From: Lucinisca nassula
Lineage: Eukaryota > Mollusca > Bivalvia > Lucinida > Lucinidae
Assembly: GCA_963580285.1 (NCBI GenBank)
Contig: OY757010.1
Coordinates: 150,973,596 to 151,037,595 of the forward strand
Length of the DNA: 64,000 nt
Direction: 5' to 3'
In this document: one piece after another, positions 42,833 through 54,760 of the stretch
Numbering within the stretch: the stretch's first letter is position 1
Layout: each line of letters opens with the position of its first letter
Notes under the pieces: generated by a model
Told to the model about the DNA's origin: nothing
Seen by the model: the letters and a program-made list of their open reading frames with translations, nothing else
Databases searched by the model: none
Program-made: the position numbers and the translations under genes

Positions 42833-43043
42833 CATTACGAAAAAACACTGCCAATTTTTTGGCCAAAAATTAGAAATTTTAAGATGAAAAATTGTGATAT
42901 TATCGAGGCGGTTCTATAGAGTCCCCACAATCTATGTTTTGAGCAGAAATAAGAAAAATAATGTATACCCCTTTAAACCCCAGTTTTACTGTATAAAAGT
43001 GGGGTTCAAGAGGGTCAAATTTATATAGGTGTGTTTTCGTGAT
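42833..43043 (+). mobile_element. MITE family 1 copy, one core arm lost
   Basis: Ends CATTACGAAAAAACACTGCC and GGTGTGTTTTCGTGATG. Only the right arm of the core (ATCGAGGCGGTTCTA) remains. Confidence 0.8.
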
Positions 43044-43927
43044 GTGATGTAGATCTTGCAGCCGTGTCTCTGTATATTGGGCCTGGTGGGATAGCTCGCC
43101 GGAATTCAAACTGGCTAGAAAACGCAATGTCCTTCAAAAACACTTACGCCTTTTTAAGGCATTGCAATGGAAACGTTGATGGTAATTTTTGCGGAGAAAA
43201 CATCTTTTGAAATTAAGATTTTTTTACATGTAGCCATATGCCTAGCCCACCTGGTGTATACAAATGGAGATATGGTGTGAAATTTAGGGAAATCTAGTCA
43301 GTATATGTAATTTTAGACAGCTCAAAGAACATATCTACATACTTAAAGCTTTATAATAAGCCATGAGAACTGATCTCGAACAGAAATTACGTAGAGCTAT
43401 TCAATAAACAGCAATTGAAAACTGATTTCCGATAGAATTCGATGCAATGTCAGGAGAATTTTTAATGTAAACATTGATAAATATTTTGGTTGGTATATAC
43501 AAAATTGCAGCTGTAGTGTAGTACTGTTTTCCAATAGAGATTTCTGTCTGACTTAATGGTTTGCACTAACATTTATAAAGTTGATTGCTCTTCTGCTATA
43601 AGAATCATAGTGGAAAATTAAATCGCATGACATCTAACCGAAACATAAATCAGCCTCCTGAAAACTTACATTGAAACCAAATTAGCGTAACATCTGAAGA
43701 CTGCAAGCAGTAAATCATATACAAACAATCACAAAAAAGTCATCAGTGTCTAGCGGGTTTCCCATTAAGTTTGTCTGAGAGTTAATAAAGTTAGTTGCGC
43801 AATTGCTTGCTGGGAAAGGAAAGAAGGATTGTGCTCAATGCTACAAGAAACGCCTGAATGCATTTCATTTGGAGAAGAATATATTGAGCGCAAATTTAAT
43901 TGCAGCAAATCGAAGAAATATTTTGAT
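43044..43927. other. AT-rich DNA, nothing recognised
   Basis: Unique-looking sequence without a convincing exon or repeat. The 67-codon minus frame at 43765 has no motif. Confidence 0.4.
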
Positions 43928-44310
43928 AACTGAACTTCTTCACGTGAACAAGTCCGTGAAATGAACACCCCTAAACCTCACTTTGTAAAGAGAAAAGATG
44001 GGTTTGCGGGGTTTAGTTCATGACCACATTTGTCGTTCAGCCACCAAGTTTGCTGTATGTGTTACAGAAGACCAAGACAAGCTTCCTACGTTAATATTGG
44101 TTGCCTAAACTTCATAAAAGGCTATACAAAGCACGGTTCATTGCAAATTCAAGCTCCAGTACCGCCACTGGACTTTCCAAATTATTAACTTCATGTTTTA
44201 CTGCCATAAAAACATGTGATTAAATATTGTGACAAAGTCTTTGAAAAATCAGGGAGAAAACTGTTTTGTTCTAAGGGATCAAAGTTATATAGGCATGTTT
44301 TCGAGATGTA
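43928..44310 (+). mobile_element. MITE family 1 variant interrupted by a PLE fragment
   Basis: Left part TTCACGTGAACAAGTCCGTG with AACACCCCTAAACCTCAC matches the variant end at 37405. The right part AGGGATCAAAGTTATATAGG, CATGTTTTCGAGATG is a family 1 end. Between them is the RT fragment 44009-44275. Confidence 0.55.
44009..44275 (+). pseudogene. Penelope-like RT fragment, N-terminal
   Basis: Encodes ATKFAVCVTEDQDKLPTL (44040-44090), then a frameshift, then text equivalent to the LTSCLTAIKTHVI, CDKVFE region. Parallels 18571-18790 and keeps a DQDKLPTL segment deleted from that copy. Confidence 0.65.
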
Positions 44311-44504
44311 CGAGTAAAGCACTGACGGCACTGGTGGGTCGATTGTCTCTGAGTTTATGCTGGATAAATGGTGCTTAACGGGGTCTCACGCTATTTTGTT
44401 TAACTCTTAATTTCCTGTACTGTAAACGAATAGTGTAGATCCTGATCAGACAGCGCATTCTGGATCTAGATAGTTTGCCAACTCCAACATATGATTACAG
44501 CCTA

Positions 44505-44790
44505 AAGAGATATCGTTAAACAGAAGTGAAGGCAATGATCAGGAATCGATACAATTTACCCACACCTCCCATCAGAGACACCAAAGGAAAAGAAACACGA
44601 ACAGGAAGTAACTAGACCCTAATGGAAACAGCGGAAAGCCAAAATGACAGTTACTTTTCTACAAAATGGCCAATTGGTATCCAAAAACAAAAAGATATAA
44701 GCGATACACATATTCAAAGACAAACTATAACGAAAATAAACCTCAACAAAAGCACCGCACTGAAACGGTACCCTCTTAGACAACACTCTG
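44505..44790 (+). repeat. PLE-associated untranslated repeat fragment
   Basis: AGAAGTGAAGGCAATGATCA, CCTCCCATCAGAGACACCAA, CAAAATGGCCAATTGGTATC, as in 23130-23260 and the complement of 42150-42340. Confidence 0.65.
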
Positions 44791-44828
44791 ACATTGTAGC
44801 GATAAGAATGGCAGGTCTATGTCAGTGA

Positions 44829-44930
44829 TCGACCCCCGCCGATCGGTGCTTGAAGAAATCGATGGGCTGAATGATGCTTTCACGCAGAGCTGAAACCGAC
44901 CGCACAAGTGTACTGGTCACTAGAAATTGT
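44829..44930 (+). mobile_element. SINE-like repeat, family A, head fragment
   Basis: GACCCCCGCCGATCGGTGCT to CCGCACAAGTGTACTGG, then unrelated sequence. It lacks the 3' two thirds. Confidence 0.7.
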
Positions 44931-46452
44931 CAGTTTAAGGTCATAGTTAGAGAGTATGATTCCTTCAGAGGAGGGCTAAATGCCGATACTATTAAAGGAC
45001 CTTTCATCTCGTTTATTATGTATAATGCTTGTTTGAACAAACCTTAAGTTTGCAAATCAAATGCTTTCAGATGTTTCTTGTGACATTACGTGTCATCCTA
45101 CTTTCATTTACCAGCTAGTAATTGCGTAACCAACATCGTTATCTCTCAGGCTAGCTTTAAATGGATTGATGACCTTTCTGACTAACCATACTATATAGCA
45201 TCCCCATCAAGAAAACAATGTTCTAACAACAATCCTCATTTGATTAAAAGGACTTTGTGACATCGTTTATCATAGTGATACTATACGGGTAACCAGTTTG
45301 AATGCCAATGGAACTGGAAGCAGCACGCGTCACATTCACATTCATTTACCGTCAAGCGATTGCGTAACTAACATTAACTCTCAGACATTCTTGATTGGAA
45401 TCCAGCTAGACACTGATGACTTCTCTGTGATTGGTCATGTATGATTAACGGCTTTCAGTTCTTTGATGTACCGCTAATATAACTTCAATGTAAGTTTTCA
45501 CGAGGCTGATTTATGTTATGGTTAGATGTCATACGACTTCATTTTCCAGTTGATTTTGTATAACTGACAAGCAATGAGTTTTAATCCTTAAGACGCCAAT
45601 CACAACAACTGTCGCCTGCTTGTTGTCTGCAGTTTACTTTAAAAGTCATTAATGCAAACAGTGTGGAACCGGCTCAGACTGAGAGCAGTCTGTGCATGGT
45701 ACACATTATTTGACTGTACGCAAAAAATATTTCAAAAGTTTGCAGACAACATAAACAAACAACATTTTCAGAGGCAGTTTCTCTTGGCGTTTTAAGGGTT
45801 AAGTTTCTCAGTTAAAACGACCAGGATAGACGGATGTCCCACTGTGAAACACTGTTCTATATTACGGCAGCAATTTTGCGATGCATCATACCATTGCAGA
45901 CAAAGTGATAAATCACTGTCAACTCTTAAACTGTTAAACTGGATCTATTTTAATAGCTTTGCGCCGTCGATTGGGTAGATTTGAAAACTGACCAGGCATT
46001 ATTCTCCTAAGAGGCAATTTTCTATTCGTATCCATCACGAAGTATACATCGTTATGAGAATGATGTGCGGCAATCAACTCAAAAATATTACACATAATCC
46101 CATTTTTGGGTTTCCAGTACAACATGGGTTAAATCATTTTTATCGGAAACCCCAAAACTGGTAATTAGTAAACAGAGCAAGCGGCGTCTGATCAGTGACT
46201 AGACTGTTTGCTAAAAGTTCAGTTATTTTCAAAAATAAAAGGTAGAACAAAATGCGTTTACCAAATTATGAAACAGATGATCTTCCACTTAAAAGCTTGG
46301 GATAGGTCAAGATCACTTCAATTTTAGGAATGTCTAGTACATATCAACAAACAATAGATCCATATTTGGACCTGAAACACGATATACAGCAAAACCTTAA
46401 ATCTGGAAAAAAACTAGTTCAAGAGATAAGAAAGTCACCATTTTAGCACACA
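44931..46452. other. AT-rich DNA with two decayed MITE family E cores
   Basis: Worn cores at about 45655-45705 (CAAACAGTGTGGAACCGGCT) and 46170-46215 (AAACAGAGCAAGCGGCGTCT). A 63-codon minus frame at 45934-46125 has no recognisable family and begins in MITE-flank text. No gene is supported. Confidence 0.45.
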
Positions 46453-46701
46453 GGGGCCATTTGTTCAAACCATCGTTAGCTTAACGAGCTCGTTAGTGGT
46501 CATATTGTTAACTGTTCTAGCAAGTTTAATATTTAAAGTTTTGGTATTTTTGCTGAAAAAAATTTGTGAGCAGCTTTTGTGGATGCAAAAGCTGCTCACA
46601 TTTTTTTTCAGCAAAAATATTAGCATATTTGCCACAACAGATGATCAAAGTTTTAACAATACGTTAACTAACGACGTCGTTAGTTTTGAACAACTGGCCC
46701 C
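46453..46701 (+). mobile_element. MITE family I with GGGGCCA ends
   Basis: 249 bp. TIR GGGGCCATTTGTTCAAA and complement of GGGGCCAGTTGTTCAAAA. Inside is a hairpin at 46536-46619: TTTTTGCTGAAAAAAATTTG, TGAGCAGCTTTTG with complements. It is non-coding despite short open frames. Confidence 0.8.
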
Positions 46702-47289
46702 AGATGTGTTATCGTAATGAGAATGTGTTGAAAAAGCGAATAATGGTTGCATAATCTATACTGCACCGCGCCCATGAATTCATATTTCGCAATGTTCCCG
46801 TAATCTTCATAAAATGCCCACAAAAATACAATTAGCAAACGTTACCTCTTTTTTAAAAAAATCGTAGAACAATTCATTAAAAGGCAACAAAAATCATTTT
46901 GATTTTACTGTTTACATATATTGTTGGACTCGACGCTGAAGAACAGTTGGATAATGAGTACATGCGAATGCTTAAATCATGTACGGGAAATTGCCTTCCT
47001 TAAGTGAAATTAATTCGGAAATTCGAAGCATTATATTATATCGAAAGCAAAGCACACCGCACCATTGCGTCTCCGGTGGTTCTTCTCACAACATGAATGT
47101 GTTATTTCGCCTTGTACGATAGAATGCATATGAGAAATTGACTGTGATAAAATATTTAGGAGTGGTCGTTTACAGATGAAAAGTTCCAAGGTTTTTTTCT
47201 TATTTCCGGCTCAAAATGATTTGAATCACCTCGACTGAATTGAGGACAAACAATGTATGTAAAAAAATCAAACAAACAGAAAAAAAACA
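46702..47289. other. AT-rich DNA, nothing recognised
   Basis: No repeat or exon seen. Confidence 0.35.
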
Positions 47290-47500
47290 ACATAAGCATA
47301 ATAATGTATATCCCATAGAAAACACCCATCCAGCACCAAATATCGGGCAAACGTCGGGCCGACAGCGATACGACGTTCACACGTCGTATCGCAGTCGATC
47401 CGGCTTTGGCCCGACATTCCATGATGGCTGGGAACGTGCTCAGACACCACGTATCTGGGTCTACACTGCTTGCCAATGCCCCAGAGCACATGCAAAGTGA
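47290..47500 (+). mobile_element. MITE family J with GATACGACGT palindrome
   Basis: CAGCGATACGACGTTCAC and GTCGTATCGCAGTC are inverted, with AATATCGGGCAAACGTCGGG and TTTGGCCCGACATTCC as outer inverted arms. A related half lies at 48110-48200. TATCTGGGTCTACACTGCTTG near 47452 adds a family E half-core. Confidence 0.65.
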
Positions 47501-47834
47501 TTTGTATCTCCTCGATAACATTAGCATAACAATGTATATCCTCTAGTAAACTCCATTCTTTGTACACAACGTGGGGGTTTACAAAGCTACGAGTACTTGC
47601 TGACACAAACTTGTTAATGTGGCGGTTAGCATTTGGTCCTGCTACATGGTACTTTACAGCACAAAAGAGTGTTACATTAACAACCAAAGCACCAGCAGCA
47701 CTTGTGGGTTTATTCTTGCTAAGTGTAGGCAGAGAAAATCTTCCGGGACGGGGATTTAGACTGTTTCTGTTAACCCTGAACTCCTTTAACTTTAAGCAAA
47801 CAGTGTACAATCCAGCCAGCAGCAAATAAAGTCC

Positions 47835-48097
47835 CTTCGCCTCTCGGGGCTGGAAGAAATAGATGGGCTGCATGATGCTTTCAAGCAGAGCTAAAACCGG
47901 TCGCACACGGGTACTGGTAAACTGCTTAGAGGATCTAAGCCTGCCCAGGAAAAGCGGTGCGTCCATGCTTATAAACCCTATTGGTTTCATTTGGCAACAG
48001 GGGTTGAGACGTCATTTCATCTGAATGTTGGGTAAAAACCAAAAAAGCAACGTCTCCAAAGTTGACGGGGACGGTAAACATCAAATCAAACAAACCA
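47835..48097 (+). mobile_element. SINE-like repeat, family A
   Basis: CTTCGCCTCTCGGGGCTGGA to GACGGTAAACATCAAATC plus AAACAAAC. A small deletion removes part of the middle. The long minus-strand frame 47268-47990 reads through this repeat and MITE J and is not a gene. Confidence 0.8.
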
Positions 48098-48109
48098 GCA
48101 TCAAAATGC

Positions 48110-48200
48110 GGACAGACAACGATACGACGTTTCTACGTCGTATCGCTGTCGGCCCGGCGTTGGCCCGATATTCCGTGCTGGCTGAAAAGCTGCTCAGACA
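48110..48200 (+). repeat. MITE family J, partial
   Basis: ACAACGATACGACGTTTCTA, CGTCGTATCGCTGTCGGCCC, GGCGTTGGCCCGATATTCCG: hairpin plus one outer arm only. Confidence 0.65.
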
Positions 48201-48351
48201 CTGCATATCTAGGTCTACGCTGTTTTGCAATGTCAATGTCCCAGTGCACGAGCCAAGTCCGTATTTTACAGCTGACCAACGTTCGCTGAGCGCTCTGACG
48301 TCAAAGGGAGAATGACATGGCTATAGATAACGCGTTACCTGGATTCCATGA

Positions 48352-48433
48352 GAAGTTTTTCACTTACCATTATCCACGTGACTATTGCTGATTCAGCAAT
48401 AGTCACGTGGACAATGGCAAGTGGAAAACTTCT
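48352..48433. repeat. 82-bp near-perfect palindrome
   Basis: Arms include CCACGTGACTATTGCTGA and TTCAGCAATAGTCACGTGG with almost no spacer, extended by CACTTACCATT and AATGGCAAGTG, then GAAGTTTT and AAAACTTC. CACGTG boxes occur in both arms. Confidence 0.85.
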
Positions 48434-49171
48434 GTAGGTACATGTACCTTTGGGTCGATTGATAAACACGATTATTTATAGCCGTTATATTCTTATCACT
48501 GTGTCGTTAGATTTCTGTGTGGGAGGATTATCTGTAACATTTGAACTGGGCCGATTTTCTGGGACATTGGAAAACTGTGAAGACATGCATCTGATGTCGC
48601 ATTCATAGTGTATATCTAGATCAGAAGCTACGGAAACGGGCAAATTTTATCTACGTCTGGATTCTTTAAAAAGATACAAGAATTTATGGTTTAAACGGTA
48701 GTCTAAATATTTTTTCGGTCTACATTCAGAGACAATCGACTTACCAGTGCTTTCAGTACTTTGATTACGTTTTCTGACAATATCACGTCTTATTTCCATT
48801 ATTTTTGCCACGCGATTGCTTTGAAACAAGACTTAGTGTACCGATCAATGACGGAAATATTAGTTTGGATTTCCTTCACCAAGTAATCATTCTGTAATGA
48901 TTTTGGTACAGACTTGATGGAAATATTGATTCCGTTGAGAATGTTTGTTTTTGTCACGGTTGTTCAAAGCAGTCACCCGTTCAGAGCAGCCACCCAGCTA
49001 CCCATCGGCTCCGAGAGATCACAAATGACAAGGCCTGCAACACATGTATTCAAATCGCGCAAAAATACAGATCCCTTTAAAAGCAAACTGTTCAATGAAA
49101 CGGTAATCCTATGGAAATAAGAACTATCATGCAGAACTGAAAACTGTAGAGTGCGCAATGAGTATCGGAAA
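48434..49171. other. AT-rich DNA with a family E half-core
   Basis: GTGTATATCTAGATCAGAAG near 48608 is a worn family E half. A 68-codon frame at 48914 has no motif. No exon supported. Confidence 0.4.
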
Positions 49172-50230
49172 TAGAGGATCTTACATGAGTGTTCATGTAT
49201 TATTGAATTTATTTAACGAGTTGAGGAAAAGGGATAAAATGCGAGGCTTTGCCGAGCATTGTATCCCTTTTCTTCAACGAGTTTAATAAATTTATGACAT
49301 TGGGGATCTTACATGGGTGTTCATGTATTATTGAATTTATTAAACGAGTTGAGAAAAAAAGGATAAAATGCGAGGCTTTGCCGAGCATTTTATTCCTTTT
49401 CTTCAACGAGTTGAATAAATTGTTGACATTGAGGAGCTTACATTGTTGTTCATGTATTAATATTTACATTTCCAGTGTAAAGTCTAATGTAAACCTATAG
49501 AAAACAATTGCGTTCATACGTCCATGAACGCATCGAATCACATGATTTTCAGTGATGTTAAAGTGACGTCATTCTAAACCATTGTTCTTTACGGGCGTTG
49601 ATGACGTCAACGCTGCTCCGCTCTTTGTAGAAAAACAGCGTGTAAATGTTTTTCAGCATTAAAAGTTTGCCCTACAAGCATTTTTTCGCCCAGTGATGAG
49701 AGGCAAATAATATAAATATAAAAAATAAACTTAATTTTTCTGCTTTTCATGAAAGTATGAACGACAGTGGGTCGCTAGCAAAGTTTACATGAACCCCTTC
49801 GGGGTTCATTTACTTTGCACGCGACCCTCTGCGTTCATACTTCCATGAACTGCAGAAAAATAAATTTCATTTCTTAATTGAATTGATTAAACGAGTTGAG
49901 GAAAAATGATAAAATGCGAGGCTCTGCCGAGCATTTTATCCCTTTTCCTCAACGAGTTTAATAAATTCAATAATACATGAGCACGAATGCAAGATTTTAT
50001 TTGTCATATGACATTTAAAACGCATTTTATTCACGATTGTTTATAAAAAGTCAATATTCCGCCGTTAGTAAACGCGACGTCGTTAAGGACGTCGTACATG
50101 TAACGTTACGGGATGTATCTAGCTAATTTGCATATTTAATCCACTAGTGGATTATCGAAAATATTACATGGCGTTAATATACTCTCAGACGCGACGTCAT
50201 ATGTTAAATATTTATAATTACTGATTTGAT
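49172..50230 (+). mobile_element. Palindromic element K, composite, with module L inside
   Basis: Three tandem hairpins near 49197-49292, 49318-49415 and 49875-49985, each made of TATTGAATTTATTAAACGAG, TTGAGGAAAAGGGATAAAAT and complements around GAGGCTTTGCCGAG. The right end is CGACGTCGTTAAGGACGTCG, GGATTATCGAAAATATTACA, CTCAGACGCGACGTCATATG. Module L (about 49446-49872) sits between hairpin arms and has its own palindrome around GAACCCCTTCGGGGTTC. Confidence 0.75.
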
Positions 50231-50560
50231 ACGCCCATATACGTTTGGGGTCCCCTAAAGGAACAATGGCATTTTTGTAGACATAGCGCCACAGATTATG
50301 GCTTCTGATCTGGGTCTACACTGCTTAATGTACAGAAAGTTTAAAGGTATAAATCCAAGTTTAGGACCAATTTTCCAAGCCCACCCTCAGAGACGATCAA
50401 CCCACCAGTGCTGCCAATGCTTTGATTATTATACGTTTCATGCTAAACCCATGCCTGTTTTCTAGCACATATTCAGTGTCAGAGTATGTTGCCGGATCAT
50501 GTGGGGATCAAACCCTCGACCTCCCGTCCCTATACGAGTTGTCATTAGTGGTTTCTATTC
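50231..50560. other. Short stretch with a family E half-core
   Basis: GACATAGCGCCACAGATTAT and CTTCTGATCTGGGTCTACAC lie near 50279-50335. Nothing else recognised. Confidence 0.4.
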
Positions 50561-51115
50561 GTTACGAAAACATGCCTATTCAAATATATTGGGAAAATTT
50601 AACCACCAAAAATGAAAACTTTCATATAAAAATCCTGATATTTAGATAAAAAACCTATTTTTAACATCACTATTCAAAACATAGATTGTGGGTACTCGTT
50701 AGAACCGGTTCTAACGAGTACCCACAATCTGTATTTTGTGCAGAAATAAGAACAAGAGCACCGCATGCGGGTGCCAACGCTCGGCTGCAGTTTCTTTTAG
50801 AAAACAAAACTTCTAAGTCGAAAAAGGGGCATAACGGTGCCAAAAATATTTGAGGGTTACCTCACCTATTGGTATGAGTTCCCCTTTTCATAATGAACAA
50901 CTAGGCCGAGTTTCAAGTAAATATGTTCAGTAATGACAGAGATATTACAAAATGCCCAAGTTTTTTACAAGACGACGACAACGCAGACGACGCCAGAGCT
51001 ATGACAATATCTCGTCGTTTTCTTCGAAAACAACCGAGCTAAAAATAATGTATACCCCTGTAAACTTCAGTTTTACTATATAAAAGTGGGGTTTAAGGGG
51101 GTCAAAATTTTATCT
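50561..51115 (+). mobile_element. MITE family 1 copy split by a small Helitron
   Basis: Left terminus GTTACGAAAACATGCC, core GTGGGTACTCGTTAGAACC with complement, right arm TAATGTATACCCCTGTAAAC at 51046. The right terminal repeat is worn. The insert is 50753-51042. Confidence 0.85.
50753..51042 (+). mobile_element. Non-autonomous Helitron, 290 bp
   Basis: Starts CAAGAGCACCGCATGCGGGT and ends AACCGAGCTAA. The 3' hairpin GTTTTC-TTC-GAAAAC (51017-51031) lies 7 bp before the terminal CTAA (51039-51042), the canonical Helitron 3' structure. Removing the insert restores the MITE sequence AAATAAGAAAAATAATG found at 42944 and 63786 with no target duplication. It has no coding capacity. Helitrons move by a rolling-circle-type Rep/helicase supplied elsewhere. 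Confidence 0.85.
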
Positions 51116-51284
51116 AGGATGATCTGCACCTTAGTTGTTGGCAAATGGCAAAGACATGTTTTCCCAAGGCGAGGCGCATTTACATGTACATTTGGTTCTG
51201 CATCAGAATTTATAAAAAGCATGTGTGCAGTGTCCATAAACACAGTTAGGCCTAAAAAATAGTTGTATTTCCATACTGTAAACG

Positions 51285-51652
51285 GGTTTATCACATGACG
51301 TCGCGTCTGAGAGCGTAATAACGCCATGTAATATTGTCGATAATCCACTAGTGGATTAAACATGCAAATTAGTTAGATACGCCCTGTTACGTTACATGTA
51401 CGACGTCCTTAACGACGTCGCGTTTACTAATGGCGGAATATTAACATTTTTTGTAAAACACTCTTGAATTAAATGCGTTTTTAATGTCACATGATAAATA
51501 GAATCTTGCATTCGTGCTCATGTATTATTGAATTTATTAAAGTCGTTGAAGAAAAGAGATAAAATGATAGGCAAAGCCTCGCATTTTATCTCTTTCTCCA
51601 ACTCGTTTAATAAATTCAATAACACATGAACACTCATGTAAGATCCTCTATG
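51285..51652 (-). mobile_element. Palindromic element K, inverted copy
   Basis: Reads, on plus, CACATGACGTCGCGTCTGAG, CGATAATCCACTAGTGGATT, GTACGACGTCCTTAACGACG, then the K hairpin (TTTATTAAAGTCGTTGAAGA ... CTCCAACTCGTTTAATAAAT) and ends at CATGTAAGATCCTCTAT. It is the mirror of 59013-59375. Confidence 0.8.
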
Positions 51653-51948
51653 TATGCAGTGTCCATAAACACAGTTAGGCCTAAAAAAATAACTGTATTT
51701 CCATACCGAAAACGAGTATAGGTCGCTAGGTTGCAGTTTTTTATTATTATTATTTTTTGTCTAAATTCCATTCGATTAAAAAAACAACAACAAACAAACA
51801 AACAAAAAACAACAACAACATTATAATGGCTAAATTTTAACTAAATTACCTGAAAACATTCAAATAATCAAGGTAGCAAAAGAACAGGAATCCATGTATT
51901 AGTTTAGTTATTTTGACAGTTTTATTAATTTATATACATGTATATAAA
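51653..51948. other. AT-rich DNA with simple repeats
   Basis: (AAC/AAAC) tract near 51780-51820. A short segment (GCAGTGTCCATAAACACAGT) duplicates 51226-51265. Nothing else. Confidence 0.4.
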
Positions 51949-54296
51949 ACAAGAGGGCCCTGAATCGCTCACCTGAGAATATGTGTCTCCAGTACATTCT
52001 AGACCCAAGGGCTATAATTTGAACAAACTTGGTAATGGTCCACTAGATGAAGCTTCATACCTAATATCAAAGACCTGGGCCTTCTGGTTTCAGACGGAAG
52101 ATTTTTAAAAGTTTTCCCTATATAAGCCTATGAAAACCCAAAGGGCCCGGGGTGGGGGCATTTTTTGCCCCAGGGCTTTAATTTGAACAATCTTGAAAGA
52201 GGTCTACTAGATGAAGCTTCACACCAAATACCAAAGATCTGGGCCTTGCGGTTTCAGAGAAGAAGATTTTAAAGATTTTCCCTGTATCAGCCTATGTAAA
52301 ACCAAAGGCCCCCGGGGCGGGGGCGTTTTTTGGCACCAATGCTATAATTTGAATAATCTTAGTAAAGTCCACCAGGTAAAGCTTCACACCAAATATTAAA
52401 GACCTGGGCCTTGTGGTTTCAGAGAATAAGATTTTTCAATGATTTTCCCTATATAAGCCTATGTAAAACCATAGGCCCCCGGGGCGGGAGCATTTTGGCC
52501 CCAGGGTTATAATTTGAACAACCTTGGTAGAGGTCCACTAGATGAAGCTTCATACCAAATACATGTATTAAAGATCTGGGCCTTGCGGTTTCAGAGAAGA
52601 AGATTTTTAAAGATTTTCCCTGTATAAGCCTATGTAAAACCAAAGGCCCCCGGGGCGGGAGCATTTTTGGCCCCAAGGCTATAATTTGAACTATCTTAGT
52701 AGAGGTCCACCAGGTAAAGCTTCACACAAAATACTGGGCCTTGTGGTTTCAGACGGAAGATTTTTTAATGAGTTTCCCTATATAAGCCTATGTAAAGCCA
52801 TAGGCCCCCGGGGTGGGGGCATTTTGGCCCCCAGTGCTATAATTTGAACAATCTTGGTAAAGGTCCACTAGATGAAGCTTCACACCAAATATCAAAGATC
52901 TGGGCCTTGCAGTTTCAGAGAAGAAGATTTTTAAAGATTTTCCCTGTATAAGCCTATGTAAAACCAAAGCCCCCCCCCCCCCCAGGGGCGGCATTTTGGG
53001 CCCCAAGGCTATAATTTGAACAATCTAAGTAGAGGTCCACCAGGTCAAGCTTCACACCAAATATTAAAGACCTGAGCCTTGTGGTTTCAGAGAAGATTTT
53101 TTAATGATTTTCCCTATATAAGCTCATGTTATAATTTGAACAATCTTGGTAGTGGGCCACTAGATGAAGCTTCACACTAAATATCAAAGATCTGGGCCTT
53201 GTGGTTTCAGAGAAGAAGATTTTTAAAGATTTTCCCTGTATAAGCCTATGTTAAACCAAAGGCCCCCGGGGCGGGGGCATTACTGACCCAAAGGCTATAA
53301 TTTGAACAATCTTAGTAGAGGTCCACCAGGTTAAGCTTCACACAAAATATTAAAGAACTGGGCCTTATGGTTTCAGAGAAGAAGATTTTTTAATGATTTT
53401 CCCTATATAAGCCTATGTAAAACCATAGGCCCCCGGGGCGGGGGCATTTTGGTTCCCAGGGCTATAATTTGAACAATCCTGAAAGAGGTCCACTCACGGG
53501 TGGTAATCAGGGGAACTAGCTCGAAAATGAGTCAATGGAAATTTGTTCCCTCGACACATCCGGGAGCTCTCGAGCTAGCTCCATCACCAGAAAACTTGAA
53601 AACAAAGGTAGGTCTCGAAGAGTTTTATCACCATTTTTTTCTTTGTAAACTATTTATAAAAAAATCCGGCAATGCAGTTCCACATAGAAATGATTAAACT
53701 TTGTACCTCGCTAGAATTTGCCATGTAAATTTGCAGCGCTGGAGTATGAATGAAACTAAACTTTTTATCACGGACCTGAAAAAATTGTCAATTTATGTCA
53801 ACACGGAGATTTTGGCTGACGATGTTTTCATTTTCCGTCAAAAGTACGCCCTTCACACCCACAGAAGTAACAGTCCTAGTGAAATGAATCATGGCACGTT
53901 TGAAATAAGCAAAATATTTTGGCCGTGATTACGTTACTTGCCACTTATGACGAAATTACTGTACGAGCTAGTCTTCTCGACAATCGAGCTAGTTCACTCG
54001 ACATGGAGATAGTGCCCTCAAAGATGAAACATTCATCAGATGACTGGGGCCTGGTTCGATGTCTTTCTATGGTCCCACCCAGTTTATCCAATTGGTTTCT
54101 TTACCTCTGGCTAGTGGGCCTGGTGGTTAAGTGCGCTGTCTGTCTGGTTTAACCATTTAGCTGCAAACTCAAATTGAGATTTGACATAATACATTTTTAT
54201 ATTGAATGTTCGATTTTCTTTTCAGATGGGCGCTTTCCAAGGAAAAAGTTCCAAAGAACTATTCCTGAGCAGAAAAATACCGGACATGCAACAAAA

Positions 54297-54476
<180 letters not shown>

Positions 54477-54591
54477 GCTAGATAATCGGGCGCCTCTTTA
54501 CTTTTTATTCCCTAGATTATTATAGTTATTCATGAATCATTTGACTAAGTATCATCCCTACATTTTGAGTATTTTATCCGATAGAGGCTTT

Positions 54592-54760
54592 TGTCTGTCT
54601 GTCTGTCTGTCTGTCTGTCCATCCGTCTGTACGTTTGTTCGTTCGTTCATCCGTCTTCCAATGGACCATCCATCTTAATACTCACTCACTTACCCCTCTC
54701 TGTAGTGTACCCATCCATCCAACCAACATCCATCCATCCATTGATCCGTTCTAAATTGGA
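54592..54760 (+). repeat. (TCTG)n and (CATC)n simple repeats
   Basis: TCTG repeats at 54592-54618, then degenerate ATCCG/ATCC-type repeats to about 54750. Confidence 0.85.

Noticed and set aside
45934..46125. 63-codon minus frame as a candidate exon or gene
   Set aside because: No family recognised; its start lies in MITE-flank text and there is no splice context.
47268..47990. 240-codon open frame on minus, the longest in the window
   Set aside because: It runs through a SINE family A copy and a MITE J hairpin with no domain or splice signal; length is by chance.
49172..50230. Regularly spaced palindromes resembling a CRISPR array
   Set aside because: Eukaryotic context, repeat units over 100 bp and no unique spacers of uniform length.
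53701..53928. 75-codon frame in the left arm of the long-TIR element
   Set aside because: The mirrored arm at 55360-55590 does not keep an equivalent frame, so it is not conserved coding.
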